Shown here: positions 14,201 through 28,000 of the stretch, in pieces
Layout: each line of letters starts with the position of its first letter
Position numbering within the stretch: position 1 is the stretch's first letter
DNA from: Monarcha castaneiventris obscurior
Lineage: Eukaryota > Chordata > Aves > Passeriformes > Monarchidae
Direction of reading: 5' to 3'
DNA length: 64,000 bases
Assembly (NCBI GenBank): GCA_026261815.1
Contig: JAMPIT010000510.1
Coordinates: 18,138,001 to 18,202,000, forward strand
Translations under genes and position numbers: made by a program
Notes under the pieces: generated by a model
The model's database searches: none
What the model saw: the letters and a program-made list of their open reading frames with translations, nothing else
Told to the model about the DNA's origin: nothing

Positions 14201-17200
14201 CAATTGTCTGAAACTTGCCTAATGCCACATTTATAATTCTATAACTTTAAGTTCAGTTTGTTCCATTTAGAAATCAAACTGAGCTATGAGCTATAGAGAG
14301 CAGTAGCACCGTAAAGAGATTGTGGAGTTTTCCACTAAAGGATCCTTGGATATTTCTAGGAAGGTCATGATGCTTACACAAAAAAAAAAAAAAAAAAAAA
14401 AGATAATAGAGAAAGAGAAATTAATTGTTTGTCTGCATTGCAGAGAAGCATAAAACAAGTTCTTCATATAGGAGCACAAGGTATGGAGATAGTTCTGTGA
14501 ATGCATTTGTTTTGGCTGTCCATGAGAGCTGAGAGGTAATACATGCCAATTTCATAACCCCTCTGTGAGAGTGCAGTTATTTTACTCTATTTCAAGAAGT
14601 ATTTATTTTTGTTTTGGTTTGGGGGTTTTTTTTGCTTTAAAATAGCTTTAGACAGCCATACATTGAAATGAGTTTAGATCTGCTTTAGGCTATGCAGGAA
14701 TGTGTATGTGTGAGAGGGTGGCAGGGCTGGGTGTGGAAATTTGACCTAGTCCCTAACAAATTCGTGCTCTCTCCTGTTGTCAGAGAAGGATGCATGCAGA
14801 TGACTGTTGCCAATTATTTTAAACATATGATGCAGAAAAGTCAAGGTCAGTTCTTCTGTACAGACATTTTGTGATCTCTGTAAAACAGTAAATTATAAAT
14901 TATAAAATATGGTTATGGTTGTGGAAACCCTAACATCTCTGACTTTCAGTTAGACTTGTGTATTAGGAGTGATATAGATGCAGAGTTAGAGACCAAATTG
15001 CTCAAGGGTTTTCTCTGGATAGCAGTAATCCAAGGGTCACTGTAGCAGTGGAGATGTTCGTGACCAGCTGAAGAACATTCATTTCTTTGTTCAGTCTGTG
15101 CTGCATTGGCTTGCTGGAGGTCACAGATTAAGCCAGCAGCCCCTTCAGTATGTGAGCACACAAATGCTCTCTCACAACCTCAGCAATTTTTGAAGGGAAA
15201 AAATTAGAATGGTGGATGAATCAGAGGCACACACAGAGATACATATATCTAGATATGTGTGTGTCTATACATGTGTGCATATACTTACTTGGGGAGGGGA
15301 AGAGGGCGTGATTAGGGTGCATGATGTGTATGTTGTAGAGAAGACTTGTAGATCCATTCTCTCCAGAGTGTGTTGAGTCAAATGCAGCCCAACACCACAG
15401 TTCGTGTATAAAAATAAATGGATTTAAACATAGGATTAACACAGAGTATGCCTAATCTAAATAATTCCAAACCATATCTGTCTGTCCGTCCTTTGGTGCA
15501 CTGCAGCCCTCTTGTTCTTAGTTCACATGTGCATAAAGTATTCTCAACTCCTAATGCAGCATAATTTCACCCAACTTTTCTCACCATGTGCATAATCTTG
15601 GCAGATAAGGCAAAAAGTAAGACAAGCAGCTGGGAACACAGGGCTTTGCAGTTGTTTAGGTGTTTACATGGCAGTTATCTGAATTGCACCTGGGCATTTG
15701 CTGGCAGTGAACGCCACTGCAAAAGGAAATGTATGCTTTTCTATGAAAATACTAACTTTGCAACCATCACACAAGTGCATTGTCCTTTATTTATATGGGT
15801 TGATGTGTTCATTTTGAAAATAAACAGCAGAAGTCGATATACATCACAAGCATTTGTTTTCCTGTGGGCTACACCAGAATTTGCAGCAGAGCAGTCATTT
15901 TTGACACATTTTGTGTGCATTTGCTGTGGAGGTGGTGAGGTAGGTGGCATCCTCTTACCTGGTGCTGGCATACTGAAAGGTGTTCTATTCTTTCTTAGAA
16001 AGGGAGAACTATGAAACCTCCCAAAGGGAAACCATGTCATTTGCATGGGAAAAGATTTTTCTTTAAATCTGGCATAAAAGCTCTGATAAACAGAGACAAA
16101 ATCACAGAGGCAGTCAAAGGAAAATGATCACAGATTGAAAAGGATTTACAGCAGGTTTCCAATACTGAAATGTTTTATAAAGACTAAAATCTATAAAGTA
16201 ATTACAAGATACAAAACTATCAGTATGTCTGCTTCTCCTGAGGGCATTGGCCCTTGCTGGGATGCCAGAAGGGGCAGAGATGCTACCTAACATTTCCCAC
16301 AGGTGTTCTCATGAAGAATGTTTCTGCTGTACACAACTTCTGTATTTTCAGTAACTCTTTGGAATGAAATAATTTACTCTTCACTTATCCCTGCTTTACT
16401 TCCTACTGAAAAATGACCACTAAACAAAGCTGTGTTGGTTTTCCTCAAGAAGCCTAAAATGTTGACCAAGATTTTAACTGATTGCCAATACATCAGTTTA
16501 CTGGGAAGAGTGCATTTTTGGTTGAGGCTAAATTACAATGATGAGTTTTATGGACTGTGAAGGAGAATACCTGATATCCACTTAGAGCCTAGCCTTCATG
16601 AAACATTTCTGTGGACACTCAGTAGTGAAAACAAACAAACTGCTGCTAATGGCAGTCTGAAGTTCATTCCCAGCTAAGTACTGCTCTGGGCCAAGCTAAA
16701 ATAACACCACAGCTGTAGCCAGAGCTCACAGGGCTTGGTTTTCATGTTCTGCCATGGATTACTGCAAACTGCTGTTTGCTTTAGCAGTCACTCATTTCCC
16801 AGAGCAGGATAGCAGTCCCCAGCTTTCATGCCTCTCTTTGTTGTTGCGTGACCTCTTGTACCTTTCCCACTTCATTCTATCTTTAAAATAGATATAGCAC
16901 TTCTTCCTACTCAAGAGGGTAAAAATGATAGCAATGTGTGACTCACTGTATTGTTCCAGGATTGTAAAAAACAGGGGCTACTCTGGCCTCTCACTTCTGT
17001 TCATCTCCATTTGGCAGTCATTGCTCTTCTTTTTTGTCTTTCTTCCTCCCACCTCTGCCCCATCGCATTTCCACCTGACCTCCACACACATGTTGTGACA
17101 ACTACATTATCTCCAATTTTTATTCATGTCTTTGTTTATACAGAAGCATGGCTGGTTATCTTAACACAGAACTGAGCACTAATTGGTATTTGCACAGTTC

Positions 17201-19829
17201 TGAGCATGTTGATGTTAGTCCTGCTGCAGAGTCGGGAGTTCAGAATGACTAAGTGCTTCTGGGATTTGCTAAAGGTAAAAGCACAATGAAGAGGACATTT
17301 TTTGATTTTATCAGGACAAAATTTGCTGAGACGTGGCAGAACTGTATCCTGTAAGGAAGTGATCCCTAAGGGTGGGTGTTAGGAATTGGGCAGGATGAAC
17401 TGAACATTCAGGGCACCATGCAAACCGAAAGTGCATACATGTTCCACAAGCTGTTTCCTTGGCTAAACACTTGAGGTTGCCTGTACCTGCTTTGCAAGAA
17501 CATAGTATCAAACTTCCAGGTTAGATTTTAATTACATTTTAAAATATTGACTATTAAAGCATATCTAAAAGCACAAAAGTGGGAAGTGCTATGGAGAATT
17601 TGTGGAAGTGAAAGAGAATGGGGGTACATCACCACTTTATACCGGGTGGAACCGGACCTGTTTGGCTGCCCTGGTCACCTTGAAGGGCCAAGGGGCATCT
17701 GTTGCTGCAGTGAAACATCTGTGTTCTGTCTCTAAGGTATATCCAGCTGGCCACAAAGGGCAAAACAGTGGCAACAGAGAAGCTGTTCTTGCAACTTGCT
17801 TTGGGTAGAACATGGACTTCCACAAGCACAATATAAATGAAAATTGAAAAAGTTTACCATGGATACATTACAGCAAAGTAACATTCTGGAGTTTTAAATA
17901 TCTACATCTCCAAAATAGTATTTAAAAAGTAATAGTTTTACTGGATCAGAACTATTTTCTAAATTAATTCCAGGGCCCTCTAAAATCACAGGTTTAATAA
18001 AATCCTTAAAGGTGTGAAGAAGGTATCTAAACTTACGACACCTTGGTGCCATTTTTTTATGGTTTCATGTACAAATAATGGTAGAAATAGTCTTTCTGTT
18101 CTGTGAAATGTTTTGCCAGTTTATAAAATTTTCGTATCTGGTTCAAGACCAGGCTTTGCAAATTTCTTATGTAATGTAATACAGTGAGTTAAATATTAAA
18201 GTAAACACATTTTCAACACAAAAAGTATTTTTTCTTTCAAAGCTATGAAAATTTTAACAATTTGCTTTTTTATTTGATAATTCACATTCTCTGTTGAAAA
18301 GTCATGTCAATTGAATTTTTACATGGAAAAAAAAAGTGTGGAAGAAGTCCTCAATAATTGCAAGCTCCAACTTACCACTTTTACTGATTCCCATGTCATT
18401 GTGCTTGTCCTTTCGTGGGATTTGTGGATCAGTTGCAAACTACTGCAACATTATTTTTACCCTAATGTGAATGGTGGTATTTGAGAATACCTGCATATGT
18501 GGCATGGCATAGTCAGCAACGAAGAGGTTCTTGTCAACACAAAGGCTTTTTGCTATCCATTAAATAACAGCAAAATTTTAATGTTCAGACTTCCACTAGT
18601 TATACTGGGGCCCAATTTAGGAGACCAGATAGTTCATTCTTCAAGGCCATGGAATAGCAAACACAGTCATTTTATCCCATAGGGGAAATCATAGGAGAAG
18701 GAAAGGTAATGTAGAATGAATGACTGCAAAAAAAACAAGATTACAGAGTATTAAACAAAGTGCTTGTATTAGAGCAACATGTGAGACAGAGGAAATGGAG
18801 CTGTAATGGGGCTCTTCTGATGAAAGCAACAAATTAAACAGCAGAAACTGTTTGGGGATAAAATTAATCTTCTGCTGCTTTTGATTCCCATTTGTCAAGA
18901 CAAGTGCTAGTGCTGATGCAAGATGAATAGGCATGGCCAGCTGAGCCACAGGGATGTATGGCATCATCCAATCTGATGGCAAAATGAGCAATTGCAATGG
19001 TTTAATAAAGTAAAAAATACCATAGAGGCACACCCTAGCACTCACCACAAGTGGCTGCTCCTCACGTGTTGGAACTGAATCCTCCTCAATAAAAATTTGG
19101 TTATAATCCCCCGAGCAATTGCTTGACATTTGGAAATCATATTAGCAGCTGCTAGAGGTAAAATCTCCCTGGTCTGTTAATATAATAAATTCTTTTAGAT
19201 AAGTATGATAAATTACGCTTACTGAAATGCATGTTCCTTTACTGTTAGTCTGTTAACTCATTTTCTTCTAATCTCACTTGGAACATTGTTGAAATGGTTT
19301 TCATTTTTATATACTCTATTATTGCCCTGCTCCACTTATTGTAAACATTTTTCTTTAATGTCATTCAGAAGCTTTCACTGTAAAATTGTTTCCAGGCAGT
19401 TTTCTACTTGATCAAACTTTCAAAACAGCAGCCACAAGAAATGTCACATTACTTTCTAAACTTTTATCAATAGGACATAGGCAAAATAGATACATATTTG
19501 TAGCAAACAGAAGAAAGCAATTGAATAAACCTTTCTTTCTATGACAGTGTTTTTTGAACCAGCACTGATCCTGGTGAAAAGTTAAATAAAATAAATGTTT
19601 AGACTAAAGTAAAATGCATACTTAAAAACAAGTAATTTTGCCAACTAAAACACTAAACTAGGGAAAACAATTTTCAAATGTTCATCAAGTGTCCTTTAAC
19701 AGCTGTGCACAATTATTAAATATGCTTTTATATCTCCAGGCAGTATTTACAGTATCTCACCTTTTTAGAATACAGCTCAGAATATTAAGTTTAGGGTTTT
19801 CAAAAGACACGTCTGTGTCCTCTGAATTC
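11241..19829. other. Unique DNA, no gene seen
   Basis: This is a long stretch of AT-rich DNA without a supported gene. The two longest frames (15586-16014 on + and 18689-19129 on -, both near 145 codons) show no recognisable domain and are most simply chance. A 22-base A tract at 14380-14401 is listed separately. A TA/TG-rich patch lies at about 15240-15285. Confidence 0.5.
14380..14401. repeat. A(22) mononucleotide tract
   Basis: This is an uninterrupted run of 22 adenines on the + strand. No retrotransposed gene is visible upstream of it, so I read it as a mononucleotide microsatellite and not as a proven poly(A) tail. The exact length is sensitive to sequencing error. Confidence 0.85.
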
Positions 19830-20110
19830 TTACAGCTGCTTGAAGCCCCGCTGTAGGTACTGGAAGGCTGCAGTGAGGTCTCCCCAGAGCCCTCTCTTCT
19901 CCAACTCTCTCAGCCTGTCTTCACAGGAGAGTTGTTTCAGCCCTCTGTTCATCTTTGTGGCCCTCCTCTGCGTCCATTCCAACAGGACCACATTTTTTCT
20001 GTGCTGGGATCCCCAGAGCTGGATGCAGCACTCCCAGTGGGTGTCATGAGAATGGAGCAGAAGGGCAGAATCAGTTCCCTTGACCTGCTGGTCTTTCTTC
20101 TGGTGAACAA
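19830..20110 (-). mobile_element. CR1 LINE fragment (ORF2 C-terminus)
   Basis: Read on the minus strand, this piece encodes the CR1 ORF2 C-terminal region. Segments like HWECCIQLWGSQHRKN, RRATKMNRGLKQLS and CEDRLRELEKRGLWGDL follow in the normal CR1 order. It stops at 19830 before the usual 3' untranslated end and terminal octamer, so it lacks both ends. That suggests later deletion in addition to 5' truncation. It is a non-functional relic. Confidence 0.87.
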
Positions 20111-21810
20111 GCAAGAAGACTTGCTCGACTGCAGACTGGGGAGCTGTTCAGTCTTCTTTCTTTGACCCCATCATGAATAGTTTTCAGCACAGTAGCTCAG
20201 ATTCAATGGAAAAAATTGAGAATTTCCCCTTCATCCTACTTTCTAACCTGATGAGAAGGCCAGCATGTTGTGATGCAACAGGTATGAGGCAGAATCCCAT
20301 CCAACCAAGATCTGTCTTCTACGCCGCAAGTGACTTCTCCAGTAGCACTCAGGCCGTATATTAAATATGGTCTCTAATAAACACCTCTGCAGTGTTTGTA
20401 TTTTAAAGGAAAATTATGAGCCCTGCTGTCAGCCTTTGAAGATACATCTTAAGCACTAAAATCCAGCAGTGGTTTCAACCCTGTGCCAAAAATGGGTGCC
20501 AAGTCTCTGAGAGAAATCAAATTTCTGACACAGCAGTCTCAACAGTATTTTCTGTGGAATGGCTTCAATATTGCCATTATTCTCAGCTGACTAACGTGCT
20601 CTAGGGGACTTGCAAGTGTCATCCAGGCTGAAGATCTCATTGCAGGGGCCAGGCAACTTCAAGTTAAGGCTGACATTGCTGAGTGTCATAATATTACTTC
20701 CCTTTTTGGGCGGTAGAATTTTATTTTGAAGTAGTAACTAGGATTTTCTTTCCTTCTGTCAACATCTTTCTGAAAGGATCTAATAAACCTGCTAAGCAGA
20801 TGATTGAGTTTTGCACATGGATTGCTGTTTTCCTCCTTTAGAACTGCCTATATGTCACTCTAATTAAAGCCTATCAGGTTATTAAATTGCTAGAATGAAG
20901 AACCAGCATGATTTTCAATCTTTATACTTCGCAGGACCTTTCTCATTTCAGAGTACTTTCCTTCAGTATCAGTGGACCAGCAGGAAGTCATACAGATTTA
21001 TCCTTTTTCCTCTAAAAGGAGTGTTGTGTTTCAGAGTAGCGCTGCCAGTTGCTCACCGCAGAACATAAGCTTACAGAGCCCAAAACCTTTTTTATTAACA
21101 GCAGATGTAAAGTAGTCCTGTCCAAATGCCAGGGTTTATTTGATAGCAGTGATATTTTTGATACCATATCTATGTTGAATAAATTCTCTGGCTTTTTTAT
21201 TAAATGTCTAGAAGAGTTATTTACATGCTCTACAGATACACTAATTGCCTTTTTTATATTTTTTTGGAGGGTGTGATTTCCTGAGAGTTAATGATTACAG
21301 TTTGACAGGTACTCAGAAATATCAGTGGAAGATATGGGCATATTTGAAATGGGAGCCTAAAGGAGCTAATAACTAATAGGGGTTGATGGGGAAGAGGGAA
21401 ACAGAAGACTTGGATGAAAGTGGTCTTTTTTTTTTTCTTTGCAATGGTGTATGATATTATGGGATTGGCTGGCATTGCAGAATCGCTGTGCTGTTGCAAA
21501 TTAAAATGGTTTTGAAGTTGTTCAAGTCAACCATTTCATAATCTGTGTTGGAAAAAAAAGCTTTTATCTGACAATAAGCTTTCTGGGATGTTATTAAGTC
21601 ATTTAATCCAGTTGTTTGATGAGTTCCATGCCCTGATCACTTATAACCATGAAAGATTATGTATACATCAGAGAAACAGTTTTTTGATGTATATGTTTAT
21701 TTTCCTTGTTGACTTCATAATGCTGGCGTTTTGCTTCTACCTTCACTGCCACGCCATCCAAGGACTTCATTTGATTAATTTGTTTCCACACTGAATGCCT
21801 TTCAGGAAAG
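20111..21810. other. Unique DNA, no gene seen
   Basis: Only short open frames without coding character are present. I recognise no repeat, RNA gene or regulatory element. Confidence 0.55.
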
Positions 21811-22075
21811 TCACAGAATCACAGAATAATTTAGGTTGTATAAGACCTCAAAGAGCATCAAGTCCAGCCACTGTCAAGTCCACTATTTATCCATGTCCCT
21901 CAGTGCCACATCTGCATCTATGTATCTTTTAAACACCTCCAGGGATGGTGACTCCACCCTTCCCTGAACAAACAGTCCCAACGCTTGGCAATGATTTCTG
22001 TGAAGAAGTTTTTCTTAAAGACCAATCAAAACCTCCCCTGGTGAAACTTGAGGCCCTGTCAGGTTCTATATAAAT
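21811..22075 (-). mobile_element. CR1 LINE, 3'-end fragment
   Basis: On the + strand this begins with TCACAGAATCACAGAATAAT (21811), the reverse complement of the CR1 3' terminus. On the minus strand it then reads the end of ORF2 (a degraded ASSFTRGGFDW, then LRKTSSQKSLPS) before breaking off near 22075. It is a short 5'-truncated copy of about 265 bp. Frameshifts and substitutions show it is dead. Its 3' end differs from the copy at 58710, so the two are separate insertions. Confidence 0.9.
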
Positions 22076-25000
22076 GCAACGTCTCCTTTCCTCCCGGCAG
22101 CAGATCCACAGCCTTACTTGAGCTAGCTGCGCTGACACTGAGGGTACAGTTGCCTCATTCACAGCACTGGCTCATCCTGCTCTGATCATAGAGCACAGGG
22201 TGATACTGCCCAGGAAAGCTTTTGGAGACCTTTGCTCACAGAGGTGAATGTGGGATGGCCCTGCTGAAACACGGGACTGCTGAGGGGGAGGAATGGACCC
22301 AGCATCTAAACATTTCTGGCCTCTGCAGGCTGGTTTATATGCTTCAGCAAATAACACATGGCTGTATCAGCAGAGTGTGTTTATCTTTGGCTTCTGTTTG
22401 ACACTTCCACTTGCAAAATTGTTACAGCTGGAGTTGTACGCAAATGATTTCTTTATTATTCATAGCAGCAGGTGCTGCAGCAGTCTTTTGGCTAGAGTTG
22501 TACTCTCTTGGTCCGTGGTTTCTATATATTTGATTGGCTGGTGCCATGCTGTTCAGATGGGTTGCTAGTCCTCCAATAAATGTATTTTGTTACACAATCA
22601 GTTATATAGTGCGTAATCATTTCCATAAATCACTTTTAGTTGGCAGCTTTCTGTTGCCACTTGGGATCATTCCAGCAATAATTTGCATCCTTTTGTATGG
22701 CATCCTAAAAAGATCTTGGAAGTTAACATAGCCTGGGTATCATTTAATAGCTGATGTCCTTCTGGCAGCACTAGAACACGGAAACCAGCTATCCATGAAG
22801 AACTGACGTATTTATTTTTGATACACATATCATTTATGTATGCTTCAAGAAGTGCTTATCCAAAGATCCAGTATAACAATTTAGGCATCCACCAGGCTTA
22901 TGCCAGAGCTGTGATGCTAAAAATCAGGTGCCTGTCCCCAGACAGGGTGATTAACAACACTGCAGGTCGCTGAAAAGTGCAGGGACAATATGATATGCCT
23001 CACTCAGAAAGGCATCCCAAAAACCTGGCACACTCATGTGGGACCTGCCTGTCCCTTGCCAATTGACACAGCCTGTGCCTGCATTTCCTACTCCTCTATG
23101 GAAATGAGATGCTTTGCCACTATTGAAACCTGATTTGGACTCAGCCGCTCGTTATCTTCCCATCAGAAGTGACCACTTCACTTGATCCCTGCTGGCTAAA
23201 GATAGGTCAGCTTCAGCTGCTGCTCAGGCAGACCTCGCAATGGAGCAAGAGGCTCTTTTAGAATGAAATTGCCTTGCAGAAGGGTAAAAAAAGTGTAGCC
23301 TAGCTGTGCTTTTCCTATTAGTAAGAGAGATGCCTAATCAATTCATTTCTGTGCTCGCGGAGGAATTTTCCAATATCTCGGTAGAATTCTTCACTAAATA
23401 AGAGGTAAATAAAAAGCATGTTTTCATAGACAGATTCCTATCAAGGCTGCAGAAGCAATATTGACTGAAGAGATAACGGAGCACTTGGTGCATCTGATGG
23501 AAAGGTGCAGATGGTTGTCCATGTGGGGACAAGCAGATAACAGGAACAAGGAGCATGTCACTGAAAGGCACAGGAGTGGCTGTGCTTTCAGCTGCCTGCA
23601 GATTGGGCACTTCACACTGGTACCTGGAGGAATCTGTTCACCCTTCTGTTAAATTTTTAAAACATTAGGTGCAGTTTCACCCCTTATGCTAGTTTCATTT
23701 ACAGCCTGCATTGCTGAGAGAGTTGATGGATCTGTGAAAAGAAATGCATTTAATCACTGTCAACAACCTTCTCATTTGGGCACTGAAAGCTATTAAAGAG
23801 AAAAGTAATGGACCAAGAGGTGCATCCAAGTGTGGTGTTAATGGCACCCCTTTCATTTAGCATGGCAAACCCAAAGCAGGAAAGTGAAAAATATGAAGAA
23901 AACAACATGGCAGGTCAGTTTGTCCACGAGCCTCAGGCAGAGCAACCCTCTCTTGGTCACAGATGAACAGGAAACATGCATCTACCTTTCCGAGTCACAG
24001 TGTCCTGTTTCTTGCCCGTCAGTAGAGCTGCCCACACAACTTTCCAGCAGCCTGTCTGCTCCCTGAGCCCCACCAGCATTGCAAGACCCTTTCAGGCATA
24101 TTCCAGTGTGTTGTACCTCACATATCCTTGCAGCCCATACTCTGCTTGTAGAGTATGCTCCTAGGCTCACTCACTGCAAGACAGGTGAACCTGGTTTGAG
24201 AATGGGTGCCAGGTTGTCATTAGCAAGCAAAATTATTCTGCATGATTTTTATTAATAAGCTCTGGATTTTATGCCTTGTGTAAGGTGGTAATGATCAGTA
24301 GTTACATAGATTGTCATCCTGAAATGTGGAACTTATTTGAAAGAAAAAATGTACAATTATTAAAGAAAAATCACTTTCTTACAGATGCTGTTTCAGAAGC
24401 TCTGCAAGGAAAAAGCAGGTAAGGCTGCATTCCTTCTTGGAAGTTTCTTGGTGGCTTGTGTAGCCATGCATGCATTGATGGAGGACCCAGGGAGTCTCTG
24501 CTGTTAAATGGGTGTTCAGTGCAGTTGTGACAATCACTTCCATGCTGCTGCTCATGACCTAGTGGTGTAGGATTTAGGTGGTTCTTTAGAAAGCTGATAA
24601 TTCATCACCTTTCAACTTACACCTTGCAAGGTAAGTTCTGCAATAATGGGGATGAACCCAAGCGTTTGTTACAGTGTCAGAGTGGGACTCAAGGTGTTGC
24701 CATGGCACTGGTGTGTGTGTGTGAGGTGAGTTGAGATGAGGAGCAGCTCAGAGCTTTTTCTGTCTCAGTGATCACACAGCAGCTGAATCCGGTGAAGAGG
24801 CTCATTACAGAGGCATATTTTTCAAAAAAATTCTAACATGCCCCTGGGGCCCACATGTCCCAAGTGGCAGAGTCACAGTGCCTGATGTCCCCCTTAGCAG
24901 AGAGCCCACTGTCTGGTTAAAGCATTTGTCAATATTAACAGCATTAGTGAGTTTGATCATTATGGAGGAAATATTTAGTGCCAGCGAGGCACCAAGACCA

Positions 25001-28000
25001 GAGCAGTAAGCAGAGCTAAAGACTCAGATACCCTGAACTGCACATACATTATCATGCCAGGAGCTAAGGAAAGGTTTGGATAGACTTATCAGTCTATCCA
25101 CACACACAGATCCTGATTCAGCAAGATACTTAACACACAATTAAACCCGCATTTGACAAAACCAATTAATTGCAACAGGCGTAAGAAACTGCTTGGATGA
25201 TTTGCTTAATTGAGAGTAAATGTCCTTATTAAATTGTAATGAAGCACAATTAAGAAATACAGAGAAAAGGAACTGCTTCCCAGAATGTGGGTTACTGGAG
25301 TTCAGTAACAGCCTCACTGTTTTGCAAAAAGAAATGTCCCCAAAGTCTAGATGAATCCTCATTCCCACTGAAGTCTTTACCAGCTAGAAATATTTCAGTC
25401 ATAAACCAACTGACCTCTGGAGTCACCCATCTCTGACTGCAGTTTCTGTTTTGTTAGTCAGGATGTATGCAGTGTGTGCCAATTAAAAGGAAAGTAATTG
25501 GACATCAGTGCTGTAATTACCCCCCTGTCCCTAGATGACTTAGAATCATTTTTTTGGCCTGAAGGACTAGTTTAAGCCAGTTTGCTCACTCAGTGATTTC
25601 TTCTTGCATCTGTCTCTGATCTAAACTGCATCCACTGTTCATTCCAAGGGCCAACCTTAACTCGGTTAAAATCAGATGAATGCGGCATTTTGGAGCCAAC
25701 TTCACTGATTCAGTGGCTCTGCTGGCAAATGTGGTGGTTTAGCAAAATGTCAGAAACCCTGGGCTGGAAAACTCTCCATAGGCAATTCCACCCTCATGTA
25801 CTTAACATCAGGTCAACAAAACATGAAGGCTGCTGGGCATAGTGGAAATGTATGTATTTTCATTCAAACTCTGTGTGCATTAACTTTTCCTGCTTTATGA
25901 GTTGCATATGGATTTATTCCATCATGGTATTTGCCAATGAAACACATGGCTGCACTTTTCCAAAGCTAAATGAATTTCGTAAGTTCTGAGATTGACTGAG
26001 CAATTGTTTTAATTGTATTCATTGTTAGATCAAAACCTCTCTGTGCCACTGAAGGCTCACTTTATAAAGAAAATGAAAACATGTCAATAGCACATGCATT
26101 TTAAATAAAACTAATTATTTTAGCAGTTCTCCCATTTTATACTGATCAATTTTTAATTGTTTTACTTTTATGGCAATACTAATTTTGTCACTAAAAAAGA
26201 TAAAGTTTTAGCACCCATCTTAACAGTAGAACTGTAGAATGATGGTTAAAAATCTGATGACTGCAGGCATGAAAGAAGAACGACAGGTCATTTTCTAACA
26301 CAGTTTGGTCACTTAGGTGAAGCTTTAATCATAGAAACCTAGCATATGGTAGAGCTGGTAATAAATTTATCATTAAAATGCTTCTGGTAGAAAATGTCCA
26401 TTTCTTCAAATAGAACATTTTACAGGAAAAGGTTAGCATCCATTAATTTCTATTTCAAATAATTTCTGTAAAATAGGCACACACGTCTCAACATGCAATG
26501 ATTTAAGAGTTTTCAAAGTGAGAAGTTTTATTTGACTTTGAAACTTTTGCCTTTGAAATTTTTTTACACTGAAATACTAAAAAAGACAAAGAGATAAAAA
26601 GAGAAAACATGATTTAAATTACAAAAAAGGCCAAATCTATGTCTTGAACTGAAGGACAAGGGTTTCTTACAGGTTTGCAGTTGCTAAACATTTCTGATAT
26701 TTTCTGTGCTTTCTGGGTAAGATATTTTCTGGTTTGGAATTTCTTGCATGACAAGGAAACCCATCCTGCCTGTATCAGCCACACACAGAACACAGCACTC
26801 ACTGTTCTACTCAAGTTTGTTTTCTGCATCAGTCTCTCCTTACATCCCCACTTCTTATTCTTTCTCATTCTCTTGTCATTTGTTCTTCTGACCTCTTTCT
26901 TGGTCAGAGCTCTAGAGCTCTCAGGGGCCAAAAGAGTTTTTTTCCAGAGTACCAGTGAGTCACAGTGGGACATCACCCTGCCCTCCCCACCACAGAGCAC
27001 CTCTAACCCCACCCTGTCAAGAGCTGGGGATGCACAGGGCAGCTCAAAGCCAGGGTGGGAACTTCTGCAGCCCTTTCCCCAAGGCTGGGCTGTCCTCAGC
27101 TTCCAGCCATTCTCCATGTAAACTATTTTAGTGTGTGAGACGGAAAAAACCCTGCCCTTTGGAATGCTGTTCTTTCTCTTGTTGCATTTTATGTTACTTT
27201 TTTTTTTTTTTCTCAACTAAATGCTTTTGGGGCTTCCATTACACGGATTTGTAATGGGTGCCTCGCAATATGTTAAGCAGGATACCCAAAATATGTCTAA
27301 GAAAAGCTACAGCTGCACAGACCACCCAGCCACATCAGGGAACCTCATCTGAAGTACCAGCATTGCTGGCAGTGCCACTGCATGCTTGCCAGGCTTTGTG
27401 TCATTTCTTCCAAATGTAATAACACTGGTACTTAGTGCATGCACTGGAATTAATGATTATGTAACCATTAGAAAAAAATTATTAAATAACAGTAAGATGT
27501 GATTCTAGAGGCATGAATTTATTCTGCTTTCTGTTTTCTTTAATCATGACAGGATGCAGCATGAGCTGGTGGTTCACTGGGGACTGGGGCAGATGCAGGA
27601 ACAGAGGTCAGACAGCTCCAGGATGAGGGGACAGGGATGGGCCAAGGATGGGATGGGATGTCAGTCTGCAGGTTGGGTCACATGGCTGGGCGGGGCTGTG
27701 GCAAAGAACAGCCCTGCCACAGCATCATGGGGCTGGGATGGACAGCTCTGGGCTGGGCTGAAATGGAGTTTCACAAAGACTTGGAAATTAATATATATTT
27801 ATATCATTTCACACTACTAAGTAAATACAACATTATTTGGACTTAGACCTGGGTTGCAAGTGTGGTGTTGCCCACACCCTTTAAGATGTAGTTAGCAAAG
27901 TGCAAGGGACAGTTGCAAGAGAGGACAGTTTGGAGTGGAAAAGCTGGTGTCGCACAGACAGGCTTATCCTTGGCCTGAGGTGAGCAAGTTGTCTGTTGGT

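Noticed and set aside
14380..14401. The A(22) tract as a poly(A) tail of a processed pseudogene
   Set aside because: No coding-like sequence, poly(A) signal or flanking duplication was found beside it.
15586..16014. A 142-codon + strand frame
   Set aside because: It overlaps a 101-codon frame on the other strand, has no domain, and its composition looks like translated non-coding DNA.
18689..19129. A 146-codon minus-strand frame with hydrophobic stretches
   Set aside because: No recognisable domain and no splice or promoter context. The length is within what chance gives in 64 kb over six frames.
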